In this document: in pieces, positions 33,234 to 40,324 of the stretch
How positions within the stretch are numbered: position 1 is the stretch's first letter
How the letters are laid out: each line of letters opens with the position of its first letter
Origin: Sphingomonadales bacterium
Lineage (GTDB): Bacteria > Pseudomonadota > Alphaproteobacteria > SMXS01
Assembly: GCA_022844405.1 (NCBI GenBank)
Contig: JALHLV010000035.1
Location: 1 to 40,324, forward strand
Length of the DNA stretch: 40,324 nucleotides
Direction: 5' to 3'
Position numbers and translations under genes: made by a program
The notes under the pieces: model-generated
Told to the model about the DNA's origin: nothing
The model's input: the letters and a program-made list of their open reading frames with translations, nothing else
Database searches by the model: none

Positions 33234-34220
33234 ATGCGTGTTTTGGTTGTCGGCGGCGCCGGATACATTGGCTCTCACGCGTGCAAGGCTCTGGCGGTTG
33301 CCGGTCATGAGCCCATCACGTTCGACAGTCTACGCACGGGTCATCGTTGGGCGGTGAAGTGGGGGCCGCTCGAACACGGAGACATTCGCGATGCGGACGC
33401 ATTAGACCGGGTACTCAGGTCCCACAAGCCGGAAGCCGTCATGCACTTCGCCGCCCTGGCCTATGTCGGCGAGTCCGTTCAACACCCCGACGTCTACTAT
33501 CGCACCAATGTCACGGGGACGGCGATATTGCTCGATTCCATGCGCCGCGCGGGAGTCGGCCAGCTGATTTTCTCGAGTAGCTGCGCGACCTATGGCGTGC
33601 CCGAAATGATGCCGATTACCGAAACGACGGTTCAAAACCCGGTCAATCCCTACGGCAGATCCAAGCTGATGGCCGAGCAAATCATCAGGGATTATTGCGA
33701 GGCCTATTCGATGTCCGGCATGGCCCTGCGGTACTTCAACGCCGCAGGCGCGGATCCGGAGGGGCACCTGGGCGAGGAACACGATCCCGAAACCCATCTT
33801 ATACCGCTCGTTCTGCAGGTTGCGTCAGGCCACAGGAGCCACGTATCGGTTCTGGGTGCGGATTACGATACCTCCGACGGGACGTGCGTCCGTGACTACA
33901 TTCATGTCGCCGATCTTGCGGATGCGCATGTCAGAGCACTCCAGGCCTGTGAGGCGAGCGGGTTTCAGGCGGTCAACCTCGGGACAGGCACGGGAAGTTC
34001 GGTCCGGCAGGTCATCGACGCCGCCCGCGGTGTTTCCGGACGAGCCATCAGGACCGTCGATTCGGATCGAAGACCAGGCGATCCGCCGGTGCTCGTGGCG
34101 AGCGCGGCAAAAGCCGTCGAAAGACTCGGCTGGAAACCCCAGCACACCGACCTCGATCAGATCATTGGTCACGCATGGGAGTGGATGGTCAGTCATCGCG
34201 ATAGGGTTATTCACGGCTGA
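33234..34220 (+). CDS. galE: UDP-glucose 4-epimerase
   Basis: 328 residues. G7-GA-G10-YI-G13 for NAD, SSSCATYG (S114-S116) and Y140-GRS-K144 form the active site. RYFNAAGADPEGHLGE and CVRDYIHVADLADAHV are GalE signatures. It interconverts UDP-glucose and UDP-galactose, supplying galactose to the repeat unit. GAGGAGG stands five bases before the ATG, stronger than any other ribosome site in the locus. Its base use and spaced layout differ from the overlapped genes before it. Confidence 0.93.
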   Translation: MRVLVVGGAGYIGSHACKALAVAGHEPITFDSLRTGHRWAVKWGPLEHGDIRDADALDRVLRSHKPEAVMHFAALAYVGESVQHPDVYYRTNVTGTAILLDSMRRAGVGQLIFSSSCATYGVPEMMPITETTVQNPVNPYGRSKLMAEQIIRDYCEAYSMSGMALRYFNAAGADPEGHLGEEHDPETHLIPLVLQVASGHRSHVSVLGADYDTSDGTCVRDYIHVADLADAHVRALQACEASGFQAVNLGTGTGSSVRQVIDAARGVSGRAIRTVDSDRRPGDPPVLVASAAKAVERLGWKPQHTDLDQIIGHAWEWMVSHRDRVIHG

Positions 34221-34276
34221 CGTCGCGGCGTCCGGTCTCCGGAATGGTCTGAACGCGGGAAACATCGGGGTATTCC

Positions 34277-35110
34277 ATGGAAGTCTCTGTCCTTCTTCTG
34301 ACCTACAACGAGGCGTCGAATCTCCCAAGGTGCCTGGAGGCGCTTGGTTGGTGCGATGACATCATCACCGTCGATTCCGGCAGTACGGATTCGACGGTCG
34401 AGATATGCGAGGCGAAAGGGGTCAGGATTCTGACGCGCAAGTTCGACAACTTCGCGAACCAGCGCAATTACGGTCTGACCGAGGGCCATCCGAAGCACCA
34501 GTGGGTTCTGCACCTCGATGCCGACGAGGTGGTGACCTCCGGCTTTGTCGAGGCGCTGCAAGCCCTCCTTCCTCCTGCTGGCATCGATGCATACAACGTC
34601 CCCTCGAAGACAATATTCTTCGGTAAGTGGCTGCGCCATGCGGGGATGTGGCCGACCTACCAGGTTAGGCTGGGCGATCGGGACCGCCTTCGCTTCATCC
34701 AGGTCGGACACGGCCAGCGCGAGGACTTGCCGCCATCGCGCGTGGCGACGTTTGAAGAACCATATCTGCATTATTCGTTTTCTCATGGCCTCCAGCGGTG
34801 GCTCGAAAAGCACGTGCGGTACGCGGAGGATGAGGCTGGTCTGATAATTCAGACGCGAAAATCCGGAAATATAGACTATTTATCCGGAGAAAATACCACA
34901 TCAAAACGGCGAAAATCGAAATACATATCAACAAAGATTCCTTTTTTTGTCAGGCCTGTTGCAAGATTTTTCTATATATATTTTATCAGACAAGGGTTCA
35001 GAGATGGGAAATCCGGGTTTGTTTATGCATTCATGCTGTCGGTGTATGAGGGTATGATGGCCATTCTTGCCTATGAGAAAAGCAGGGTCGATCAGGGAGA
35101 CCGGGTCTAG
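34277..35110 (+). CDS. Glycosyltransferase family 2 protein (WaaE/KdtX-like)
   Basis: 277 residues. VSVLLLTYNEASNLPRCL and DDIITVDSGSTDST open the GT-A fold. The metal-binding DxD is HLDADE (D81, D83). NQRNYGL and RHAGMWPTYQVRLGDRD follow the pattern of the WaaE-like family. The C-terminal 85 residues (from about codon 190) are encoded by a strongly AT-rich stretch, unlike the first part of the gene. They still read as the family tail (PFFVRPVARFFYIYF, GFRDGKSGFVYAFMLSVYEG), so the protein looks intact and mosaic. No overlap with its neighbours. Confidence 0.9.
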   Translation: MEVSVLLLTYNEASNLPRCLEALGWCDDIITVDSGSTDSTVEICEAKGVRILTRKFDNFANQRNYGLTEGHPKHQWVLHLDADEVVTSGFVEALQALLPPAGIDAYNVPSKTIFFGKWLRHAGMWPTYQVRLGDRDRLRFIQVGHGQREDLPPSRVATFEEPYLHYSFSHGLQRWLEKHVRYAEDEAGLIIQTRKSGNIDYLSGENTTSKRRKSKYISTKIPFFVRPVARFFYIYFIRQGFRDGKSGFVYAFMLSVYEGMMAILAYEKSRVDQGDRV

Positions 35111-35231
35111 GATCGCAGTGGCTCGCTCTGTCATCATCGATATCCGGTCTCCAGAGATATCTTCGGCAAGAAAACGCGGGCCGACGCAACAGGTTATTCT
35201 ATCGTGACACGGCATCAGAAAGGTACGTCTC

Positions 35232-36209
35232 TTGGCCCGACTCTACGACAGCCGCAAGCGCATCCTGGTCACCGGCGGCTCCGGCTTCATCGGCTCGCAT
35301 CTGATCGACCGGCTGCTCGAACTCGGCCACGAGGTGATCTGCGCCGACAATCTGTTCACCGGCACCAAGCGCAACGTCGATCATCTGCACAACCACCCGC
35401 GCTTCGAGTTCCTGCGCCACGACGTGACCTTTCCGCTCTATCTGGAGGTGGACGAGATCTACAACCTGGCGTGCCCGGCCTCGCCGGTGCATTACCAGTA
35501 CGATCCGGTGCAGACCACCAAGACCTCGGTGCACGGCGCCATCAACATGCTCGGCCTCGCCAAGCGGCTGAAGTGCAAGATCTTCCAGGCCTCGACCAGC
35601 GAGGTCTATGGCGATCCGGTCGTCCATCCGCAGACCGAGGAATACTGGGGCAACGTCAACCCGATCGGCCCCCGCTCGTGCTACGACGAGGGCAAGCGCT
35701 GCGCCGAGACGCTGTTCTTCGACTATCACCGGCAGCACGGCCTGCAGATCAAGGTCGCGCGCATCTTCAACACCTACGGTCCGCGCATGCACCCGGCCGA
35801 CGGCCGCGTGGTGTCGAACTTCATCATGCAGGCGCTGCAGGGCGAGCCGATCACCCTCTATGGCGACGGCAGCCAGACCCGCTCGTTCTGCTTCGTCGAC
35901 GACATGGTCGAGGCGTTCATCCGGCTGATGGCCACCGGCGACGAGGTCACCGGCCCGGTCAACCTGGGCAATCCGGGCGAATTCACCATCAGGGAACTGG
36001 CCGAGAAGGTGGTGAGGCAAACCGGCTCGAAAAGCCAGATCGTCTACCGCGACATACCGCAGGACGACCCCAAACAGCGCTGCCCGGACATCACCAGGGC
36101 CAAGGCGCTGCTGGGCTGGCAGCCGGCCATCCCGCTCGATCAGGGACTGGGCTGGACCATCGACTATTTCAGCAACCTGATCGCCGACCGGAAGTCGGCC
36201 CGGCCTTGA
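35232..36209 (+). CDS. UDP-glucuronate decarboxylase (UDP-xylose synthase)
   Basis: 325 residues. G15-GS-G18-FI-G21, STSEVYGDP (S121-E124) and Y151-DEG-K155 form the SDR site. [12 protein letters not shown] and [21 protein letters not shown] are distinctive of the UXS family. It converts UDP-glucuronate to UDP-xylose. No UDP-glucose dehydrogenase is in the window, so glucuronate must be supplied from elsewhere. The start is a TTG, chosen because it gives the short N-terminus typical of this family ([15 protein letters not shown]). Confidence 0.93.
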   Translation: MARLYDSRKRILVTGGSGFIGSHLIDRLLELGHEVICADNLFTGTKRNVDHLHNHPRFEFLRHDVTFPLYLEVDEIYNLACPASPVHYQYDPVQTTKTSVHGAINMLGLAKRLKCKIFQASTSEVYGDPVVHPQTEEYWGNVNPIGPRSCYDEGKRCAETLFFDYHRQHGLQIKVARIFNTYGPRMHPADGRVVSNFIMQALQGEPITLYGDGSQTRSFCFVDDMVEAFIRLMATGDEVTGPVNLGNPGEFTIRELAEKVVRQTGSKSQIVYRDIPQDDPKQRCPDITRAKALLGWQPAIPLDQGLGWTIDYFSNLIADRKSARP

Positions 36210-36221
36210 CGGGAGCATCTC

Positions 36222-37220
36222 ATGACGGCTGACACCAGCCTCGCGGGCAAGCGCATCTTCGTCGCCGGTCATGGCGGCATGGTCGGCTCGGCCATCCTCA
36301 GGAGGCTGACGGCGGACGGCCATCCGCCGGACCGCATCGTCACCCGGCCGCACGCCGAGCTGGACCTGTCGGACCAGGCGGCGGTGCGGCGCTTCTTCGC
36401 GGCCGAACCGGTCGATGTCGTCATCCTCGCCGCCGCCAAGGTCGGCGGCATCCACGCCAACGACACCTACCCGGCCGAGTTCATCTACGAGAACCTGATG
36501 ATCGAGTGCAACGTCATCCATCAGGCGTTCGCGGCGGGTGTCGGGCGCCTGCTGCTGCTCGGCAGCTCGTGCATCTATCCCAAGCATGCCGGACAGCCCA
36601 TGGGCGAGGCGGCACTGCTCACCGGCACGCTCGAGCCGACCAACGAGCCCTATGCCATCGCCAAGATCGCCGGCATCAAGCTGTGCGAGAGCTACAACCG
36701 GCAATATGGCGTCGACTACCGCAGCGTCATGCCCACCAACCTCTACGGCCCCGGCGACAATTTCCACCCGGACAACTCGCATGTGGTGCCGGCGCTGATG
36801 CGGCGGTTCCACGAGGCGGCGCGGGGCGGCCTGCCTGAGGTGGCGATCTGGGGCAGCGGCACGCCGCTGCGCGAGTTCCTGCATGTGGACGACATGGCCG
36901 AAGCGTCGCTGTTCGTGCTCGGCCTCGACGACGCGGTCTACAGGGCGAACACCCGGCCCCTGCTGTCGCACATCAATGTCGGCACGGGGACGGACGTCAG
37001 CATCGCTGAGTTGGCGCGGCTGCTCGCGGGCATCACCGGCTTCAGGGGCCGGGTCGTGTTCGACCCGTCCAAGCCCGACGGTACGCCGCGCAAGCTGCTC
37101 GACGTCTCGCGGCTGTCGCGGATGGGATGGCAGGCGCGGATCCCGCTCGAACAAGGCCTGCGCACGACTTACGAGTGGTATCTGGCGCGGCAGGGACCCT
37201 TGCGCGGCGAAGCGGCTTAA
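36222..37220 (+). CDS. fcl: GDP-L-fucose synthase
   Basis: 332 residues. G16-HG-G19-MV-G22, [15 protein letters not shown] and Y144-AIA-K148, with [27 protein letters not shown] and [11 protein letters not shown] as Fcl/WcaG signatures. It epimerises and reduces GDP-4-keto-6-deoxymannose to GDP-L-fucose, completing the path that begins with Gmd at 19872. It follows the UDP-xylose gene by 12 bases and its stop codon shares bases with the stop of the convergent GT4 gene. Confidence 0.94.
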   Translation: MTADTSLAGKRIFVAGHGGMVGSAILRRLTADGHPPDRIVTRPHAELDLSDQAAVRRFFAAEPVDVVILAAAKVGGIHANDTYPAEFIYENLMIECNVIHQAFAAGVGRLLLLGSSCIYPKHAGQPMGEAALLTGTLEPTNEPYAIAKIAGIKLCESYNRQYGVDYRSVMPTNLYGPGDNFHPDNSHVVPALMRRFHEAARGGLPEVAIWGSGTPLREFLHVDDMAEASLFVLGLDDAVYRANTRPLLSHINVGTGTDVSIAELARLLAGITGFRGRVVFDPSKPDGTPRKLLDVSRLSRMGWQARIPLEQGLRTTYEWYLARQGPLRGEAA

Positions 37221-37227
37221 GCCGCTT
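37210..37227. repeat. 18-bp perfect palindrome holding both convergent stop codons
   Basis: AAGCGGCTTAAGCCGCTT reads the same on both strands. The TAA of the GDP-fucose synthase (37218-37220) and the TAA of the opposite GT4 gene (37217-37219) share its central TTAA. No loop or T run is present. Confidence 0.8.
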
Positions 37228-38443
37228 CTGGCCTGATGGCGGGGCCGAACACCCGCTCGAACTGCTCGAGGCTGATCGCCCGGTTGAATTCCGTCTCGTA
37301 GGCATGGCGGGCGCCGTCGCCCATGCGGGCGAGCAGGCGCCGGTCGTGTTTGCTGGCGACGATCCAGGCGGCGGCCGTGGCCATGTCGGTGCCCATGGCC
37401 GGCGCGCCGGCGCCGAAGCTGTCGACGATGCGCTGGATGCTGCTCTGCGCCGAACCCAGGAACAGCGTCGGCCGTCCCGCCGCCAGGATGCCGTAGATCT
37501 TGCTCGGCATGATCAGGCCTTCCATCTCCTCGCGCAAACTCACCAGGTGTACGTCCGGCACCGACAGGCTCTGCGACAGGCGCTCTCGCGGCTGGTAGGC
37601 GCGGAACTGCACGTTGCGCAGCAGCGCGGCCGTCGTCATGACCTTCAGCCGGTCGAGCCCGGCGCCGCCGCCGATGAACAGGAAGGCGATGTCGTCATGG
37701 CCGCGCAGGCGCTGCATCAGGTCGAGCAGCGCGTCGTGGTCGTGCGCCCGGCCCAGATTGCCCGAATAGCCGATCACGAACCGGTCGCCCAGTCCCCATT
37801 CCCGGCGCAGCGGATTGGCGTCGCGGCTCACCGGCGTGATGTCGCCGTCGGCCCAGTTGTGGACGATGACGGTGCGCTCGGCCGGCACCCGCTGGCCCAG
37901 CAGGTGGCTCGCCATGGTGTCGCACAGCACCACGTTGGCGTGGGCGGCGCGGAACGAGGCGTTGCGGGCGGACAGCAGCGCCCGGGCCACGGCGCCGCGG
38001 ACCATGGGCACCTCCAGCCGTTCGGCGATCTCCGGGAACAGATCCTGGCACCAGTTCACCAGCCGTGCCCGTTTCACCGCCGCGACCGCGCCGGCCACCA
38101 CCGACAGCAGCGGCGGGTCGGTCATCGCCAGGATCGTGTCTCCCCGGCGAACCCTGAACAGCAGCGTCGCCAGCGCCGCCGCATAGAAGCTCAGATAGTC
38201 GAACGCGCGCCCGGCCAGGCCCGAGCGGCCGAATCTCGTGCTCCACAGCCGGCGGATGCCGACGCCCCGATGCGTCTCGGACGCGGCCAGCGCCGCGTCC
38301 GGCCGGTCGTAGCGCTGCCGGCTGGTGATCGCCAGCACCTCCTGTCCGCCCGCCGCCAGATGCTCCAGCAGGTCGGTCAGGAGCTGGCTGGTGGCGGAGT
38401 GGTCCGGCCAGTAGTAGCGGTTGACCGCGACGATCCGGCCCAT
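37217..38443 (-). CDS. Glycosyltransferase family 4, WbuB/WcaI-like
   Basis: 408 residues. [26 protein letters not shown] is the WbuB/WcaI opening. [19 protein letters not shown] and [22 protein letters not shown] follow, then [26 protein letters not shown] with the donor-binding motif. This subfamily often adds the second sugar to the lipid-linked primer, often a fucosamine or similar, in O-antigen and colanic-acid synthesis. It lies six bases downstream of the WecA-like gene, in the same minus-strand operon, so the pair would make the first two steps of the repeat unit. Confidence 0.9.
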   Translation of the reverse strand: MGRIVAVNRYYWPDHSATSQLLTDLLEHLAAGGQEVLAITSRQRYDRPDAALAASETHRGVGIRRLWSTRFGRSGLAGRAFDYLSFYAAALATLLFRVRRGDTILAMTDPPLLSVVAGAVAAVKRARLVNWCQDLFPEIAERLEVPMVRGAVARALLSARNASFRAAHANVVLCDTMASHLLGQRVPAERTVIVHNWADGDITPVSRDANPLRREWGLGDRFVIGYSGNLGRAHDHDALLDLMQRLRGHDDIAFLFIGGGAGLDRLKVMTTAALLRNVQFRAYQPRERLSQSLSVPDVHLVSLREEMEGLIMPSKIYGILAAGRPTLFLGSAQSSIQRIVDSFGAGAPAMGTDMATAAAWIVASKHDRRLLARMGDGARHAYETEFNRAISLEQFERVFGPAIRPEAA

Positions 38444-38449
38444 GCCGTC

Positions 38450-39586
38450 CTACTCGCGGTTCTGGTAGGGCTTCGGGCTGTGCTTGAAGCCGCCGCCGCC
38501 ATAGACCGGCTGCTGCTGCTCGACCCGGGCGGGCAGCTTCGTGGCGGGAACCTGGCCGCGGTTGGCCGTCAGCACGGCGCCATAGGCCAGCATCTGCAGG
38601 CCCATCACCAGCAGCAGCGGCGCGCCCAGATAGGCGTGCAGCGCGGGAATCGCGCACAGCAGCAGATAGACCGCGACCGCCCGGTTCGAGCTGCCGGTCC
38701 AGTCCTTCAGGTAATGGTGCAGGTGGTCGCGCCCGGGCGTGAACGCGCCGGTGCCGCGCCGGATGCGCACCGCCATCACCCGGCCCATGTCGAGCACCGG
38801 GATCAGGAAACAGGCGCCCAGATACAGCGCCGGCATGCCGCCGCGGTGGCTGGTATAGGCCTCGATGGCCGCGAAGCCGATCAGCGAGGACATCATGTAG
38901 GCGCCGGAATCGCCGGTGAACAGGCGGCCCTTCATGTTGGCGAGCAGCAGCACGGCGAGCGCGCCCGCCGTCGGGATCATCAGCACGCTGGTCTGCGGCG
39001 TCATCCACGGCGCCAGCAGCACCAGCCAGATGATGCACATGCCCAGGAACAGCCCGTTGAGGCCGTCGGCAAGATTGGAGCCATGCTTGAGGCACAGCAC
39101 GCAGAACACGGTGAACGGGACGGCCGCCAGGCCGAGGATGATGGTGAAGCCCAGATCCGGCAACCACAGCGCCGCCACGCGCAGCTCCGGCACCGCGATC
39201 GCGGCGGCGCCGACGCCCAGAATGCCGGCCGCGAGGCGCAGCCAGGGGTTGATGTGCTTGCGGTCGTCGATGAAGCCGAGCAGGAAAAACACGCCTGAAA
39301 CCAAGGCGATGGCCGTCACGGCGGGGGAGACGCGGCCGAATGCCGCGGCCTGCAGCACCATGCCGGCGGCCAGCGCCAGGAACAGGCCGATGCCGCCGAC
39401 CAGCGGGGTCGGGGCCGCGTGCAGCTTGCGCGTGCCGTCCGGCTTGTCCATCACGCCCAGCGCCGCGCCCAGCGGCCGCGCCCAGATGGCGGTGGCGAGC
39501 GCCAGGCCGCAGCCCGCCGCCATGCCCAGCGTCGTAACGTCGACGGCGCCAAATCCGCCTTGTAACTCGGCCCAATTCCACAACAA
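38450..39586 (-). CDS. Undecaprenyl-phosphate sugar-1-phosphate transferase (WecA/MraY-like)
   Basis: 378 residues from the chosen start, with ten to eleven spans. Signatures are MDKPDGTRKLHAAPTPLVGG, LGFIDDRKHINPW (the DD pair), SNLADGLNGL, LFTGDSGAYMMSSLIG and FTPGRDHLHHYL. It transfers a sugar-1-phosphate, probably GlcNAc or another N-acetylhexosamine, onto undecaprenyl phosphate to start each repeat unit. The start is a TTG at 39586 because GGAGG stands six bases before it and the protein then begins a few residues before the first span. Longer starts would add unstructured residues. The last 30 residues are a polar tail with PVYGGGG and PKPYQNRE. Confidence 0.9.
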   Translation of the reverse strand: MLWNWAELQGGFGAVDVTTLGMAAGCGLALATAIWARPLGAALGVMDKPDGTRKLHAAPTPLVGGIGLFLALAAGMVLQAAAFGRVSPAVTAIALVSGVFFLLGFIDDRKHINPWLRLAAGILGVGAAAIAVPELRVAALWLPDLGFTIILGLAAVPFTVFCVLCLKHGSNLADGLNGLFLGMCIIWLVLLAPWMTPQTSVLMIPTAGALAVLLLANMKGRLFTGDSGAYMMSSLIGFAAIEAYTSHRGGMPALYLGACFLIPVLDMGRVMAVRIRRGTGAFTPGRDHLHHYLKDWTGSSNRAVAVYLLLCAIPALHAYLGAPLLLVMGLQMLAYGAVLTANRGQVPATKLPARVEQQQPVYGGGGFKHSPKPYQNRE

Positions 39587-39941
39587 GTTCCGCCTCCGCA
39601 ATATCCGGACAGGACAACTTGTTGGCCTCAGCGTTATCGGTGCAGCGCCACATGCCGGACAGGGCGGCCCACGCCCCGTTCGCCATGGCCCCACCTCCTA
39701 GGAGGATGACCCTGCGTTGCAAAGCATGTCGCTTCGTACAACCCCAGGTCAACATTATTTTGCAGTCGCGAAATAGAACAGACGGATCACCGGCAAATAG
39801 CCCGGAAATCGCCACAATGTCTCCACCAGATCACCACAAGAAACGGCACGCGGCGGCGGCGAATCCACACAATCGCCACAGAAAAACTTTGATTCAAATT
39901 GTTTTCAATTTCGATATGGTGAGTCCGCGGACCGCGGCGCG
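39587..39941. other. 355-base intergenic region upstream of the WecA-like gene
   Basis: It must hold the promoter of the WecA-GT4 pair. The part 39720-39911 is AT-rich compared with its surroundings. Seen in it are a 12-bp palindrome CCTCCTAGGAGG (39694-39705), a short hairpin AAATTG-TTTT-CAATTT (39896-39911) that may mark the end of the sigma-factor transcript, and a palindrome GTCCGCGGAC (39923-39932). I find no clear promoter pair and no gene. Confidence 0.5.
39593..39597 (-). promoter_or_regulatory. Shine-Dalgarno site fixing the WecA-like TTG start
   Basis: GGAGG on the minus strand, six bases before the TTG at 39586. A second, stronger site (AGGAGG, 39694-39699) lies further upstream but opens another frame. 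Confidence 0.65.
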
Positions 39942-40324
39942 TCAGTTCAGGTGACGCAGCTTGTCCGGGTTGCGCACGATATAGATCGCGGTGATCGCGT
40001 CGTCCGCGATCTGGAAGGCGACGGTCTGACGTTCGCCCGCGGGATCGATCATCAGCAGGCCCGGCATGCCGTTGACGGTTTCCGGCCGGATGTGCCAGTG
40101 CGGCCAGTAGCCCTTGCGGGCGACGCCCAGGAAGAAGCGCGCGACCCGGTCGCGGCCGGCGATGACGTTGAGCGCCGCGAGCCGCTTGCCGCCGCCGTCG
40201 GAGTGCAGCGCGGCGTCCTCCGACAGCAGCCTGGCCAACGCGGCCGGGTCGCCGCTTCCGGCGGCGGCGAGGAAGGCCTGCACCAGCCGCGCGCCGTCGG
40301 CCGGCGCCACGGTGAAGCGGGGGC
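39942..40324 (-). CDS. ECF41-type RNA polymerase sigma factor, C-terminal part (cut by window edge)
   Basis: About 127 residues are visible; the frame runs off the end of the window. They form the SnoaL-like C-terminal domain that marks ECF41/SigJ sigma factors: PRFTVAPAD linker, LLSEDAALHSDGGGKRLAALNVIAGRDRVARFF, and the diagnostic YIVRNPDKLRHLN end, where the NPDKL motif is the hallmark. In this group the C-terminal domain regulates the sigma factor itself. The sigma-2 and sigma-4 domains should lie beyond 40324. ECF41 partners (carboxymuconolactone-decarboxylase-like or oxidoreductase genes) are not seen in the window. Confidence 0.88.
   Translation of the reverse strand, partial: PRFTVAPADGARLVQAFLAAAGSGDPAALARLLSEDAALHSDGGGKRLAALNVIAGRDRVARFFLGVARKGYWPHWHIRPETVNGMPGLLMIDPAGERQTVAFQIADDAITAIYIVRNPDKLRHLN

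Noticed and set aside
35199-37154. Long minus-strand open frame opposite the UDP-xylose and GDP-fucose synthase genes
   Set aside because: Shadow of two clear SDR genes; the protein is rich in H, R, V and D with no recognisable motif.
37127-39298. Long plus-strand open frame (723 codons) opposite the GT4 and WecA-like genes
   Set aside because: Shadow of two confident minus-strand genes; histidine/glutamine/arginine-rich artefact composition.
39619-39954. Plus-strand frame of 111 codons in the WecA upstream region
   Set aside because: No ribosome site at its start and a composition unlike a protein; it crosses the likely promoter region of the opposite operon.
1-40324. CRISPR arrays, tRNA or rRNA genes, riboswitches, toxin-antitoxin pairs
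   Set aside because: No regularly spaced repeats, no cloverleaf or rRNA core sequences and no known aptamer cores were noticed on either strand; the check was by eye only.

Overview
The window is GC-rich, with AT-rich islands in a few intergenic spots. It looks like chromosomal DNA of an alphaproteobacterium. The grounds are the families present (Rieske oxygenase, acyl-CoA dehydrogenase, LuxR solo, ECF41-type sigma factor, short OPX exporter, NusG paralog) and the codon choice. No rRNA, tRNA or species marker is present, so this placement is an inference.

Positions 1-11998 are a mixed metabolic and regulatory region. It opens with the 3' end of an IS481-type transposase running into a REP-like palindrome. 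A Rieske ring-hydroxylating oxygenase and a three-gene minus-strand operon follow (ArsR regulator, fatty-acid desaturase, membrane protein with an SRPBCC domain). Next come a LuxR solo and an acyl-CoA dehydrogenase on the plus strand, then an unknown protein with glycosyltransferase flavour and a TetR regulator on the minus strand. A GT4 glycosyltransferase, a glutaminase and a PPP-type phosphatase end the region.

Positions 12155-39586 are a large Wzx/Wzy-type exopolysaccharide or capsule locus. Its first block holds an O-antigen ligase/polymerase-like protein, a small secreted protein, an outer-membrane beta-barrel, a short OPX export protein, a Wzc-like co-polymerase/tyrosine kinase, a small membrane protein and a specialised NusG paralog. 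An AT-rich leader (19645-19871) separates this from a second block of about 17 kb: gmd, methyltransferase, flippase, GT4, second gmd-like gene, GT4, Wzy-like polymerase, two hexapeptide acyltransferases, GT4, acyltransferase-3, WcaF-like acetyltransferase, methyltransferase, galE, GT2, UDP-xylose synthase and GDP-fucose synthase. A convergent minus-strand pair, a WecA-like initiating phosphosugar transferase and a WbuB/WcaI-like GT4, closes the locus. The predicted polymer contains fucose and probably xylose/galactose-type sugars, with acyl and methyl decoration.

The most interesting signal is in the 19645-19871 leader. Just after the NusG-paralog gene there is a near-match to the RfaH-recruiting ops element (core GCGGTAGC). 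A perfect 9-bp hairpin lies just upstream, at the distance expected of a pause hairpin. This suggests a self-contained antitermination system that controls the long downstream operon. The window ends inside an ECF41-type sigma-factor gene.
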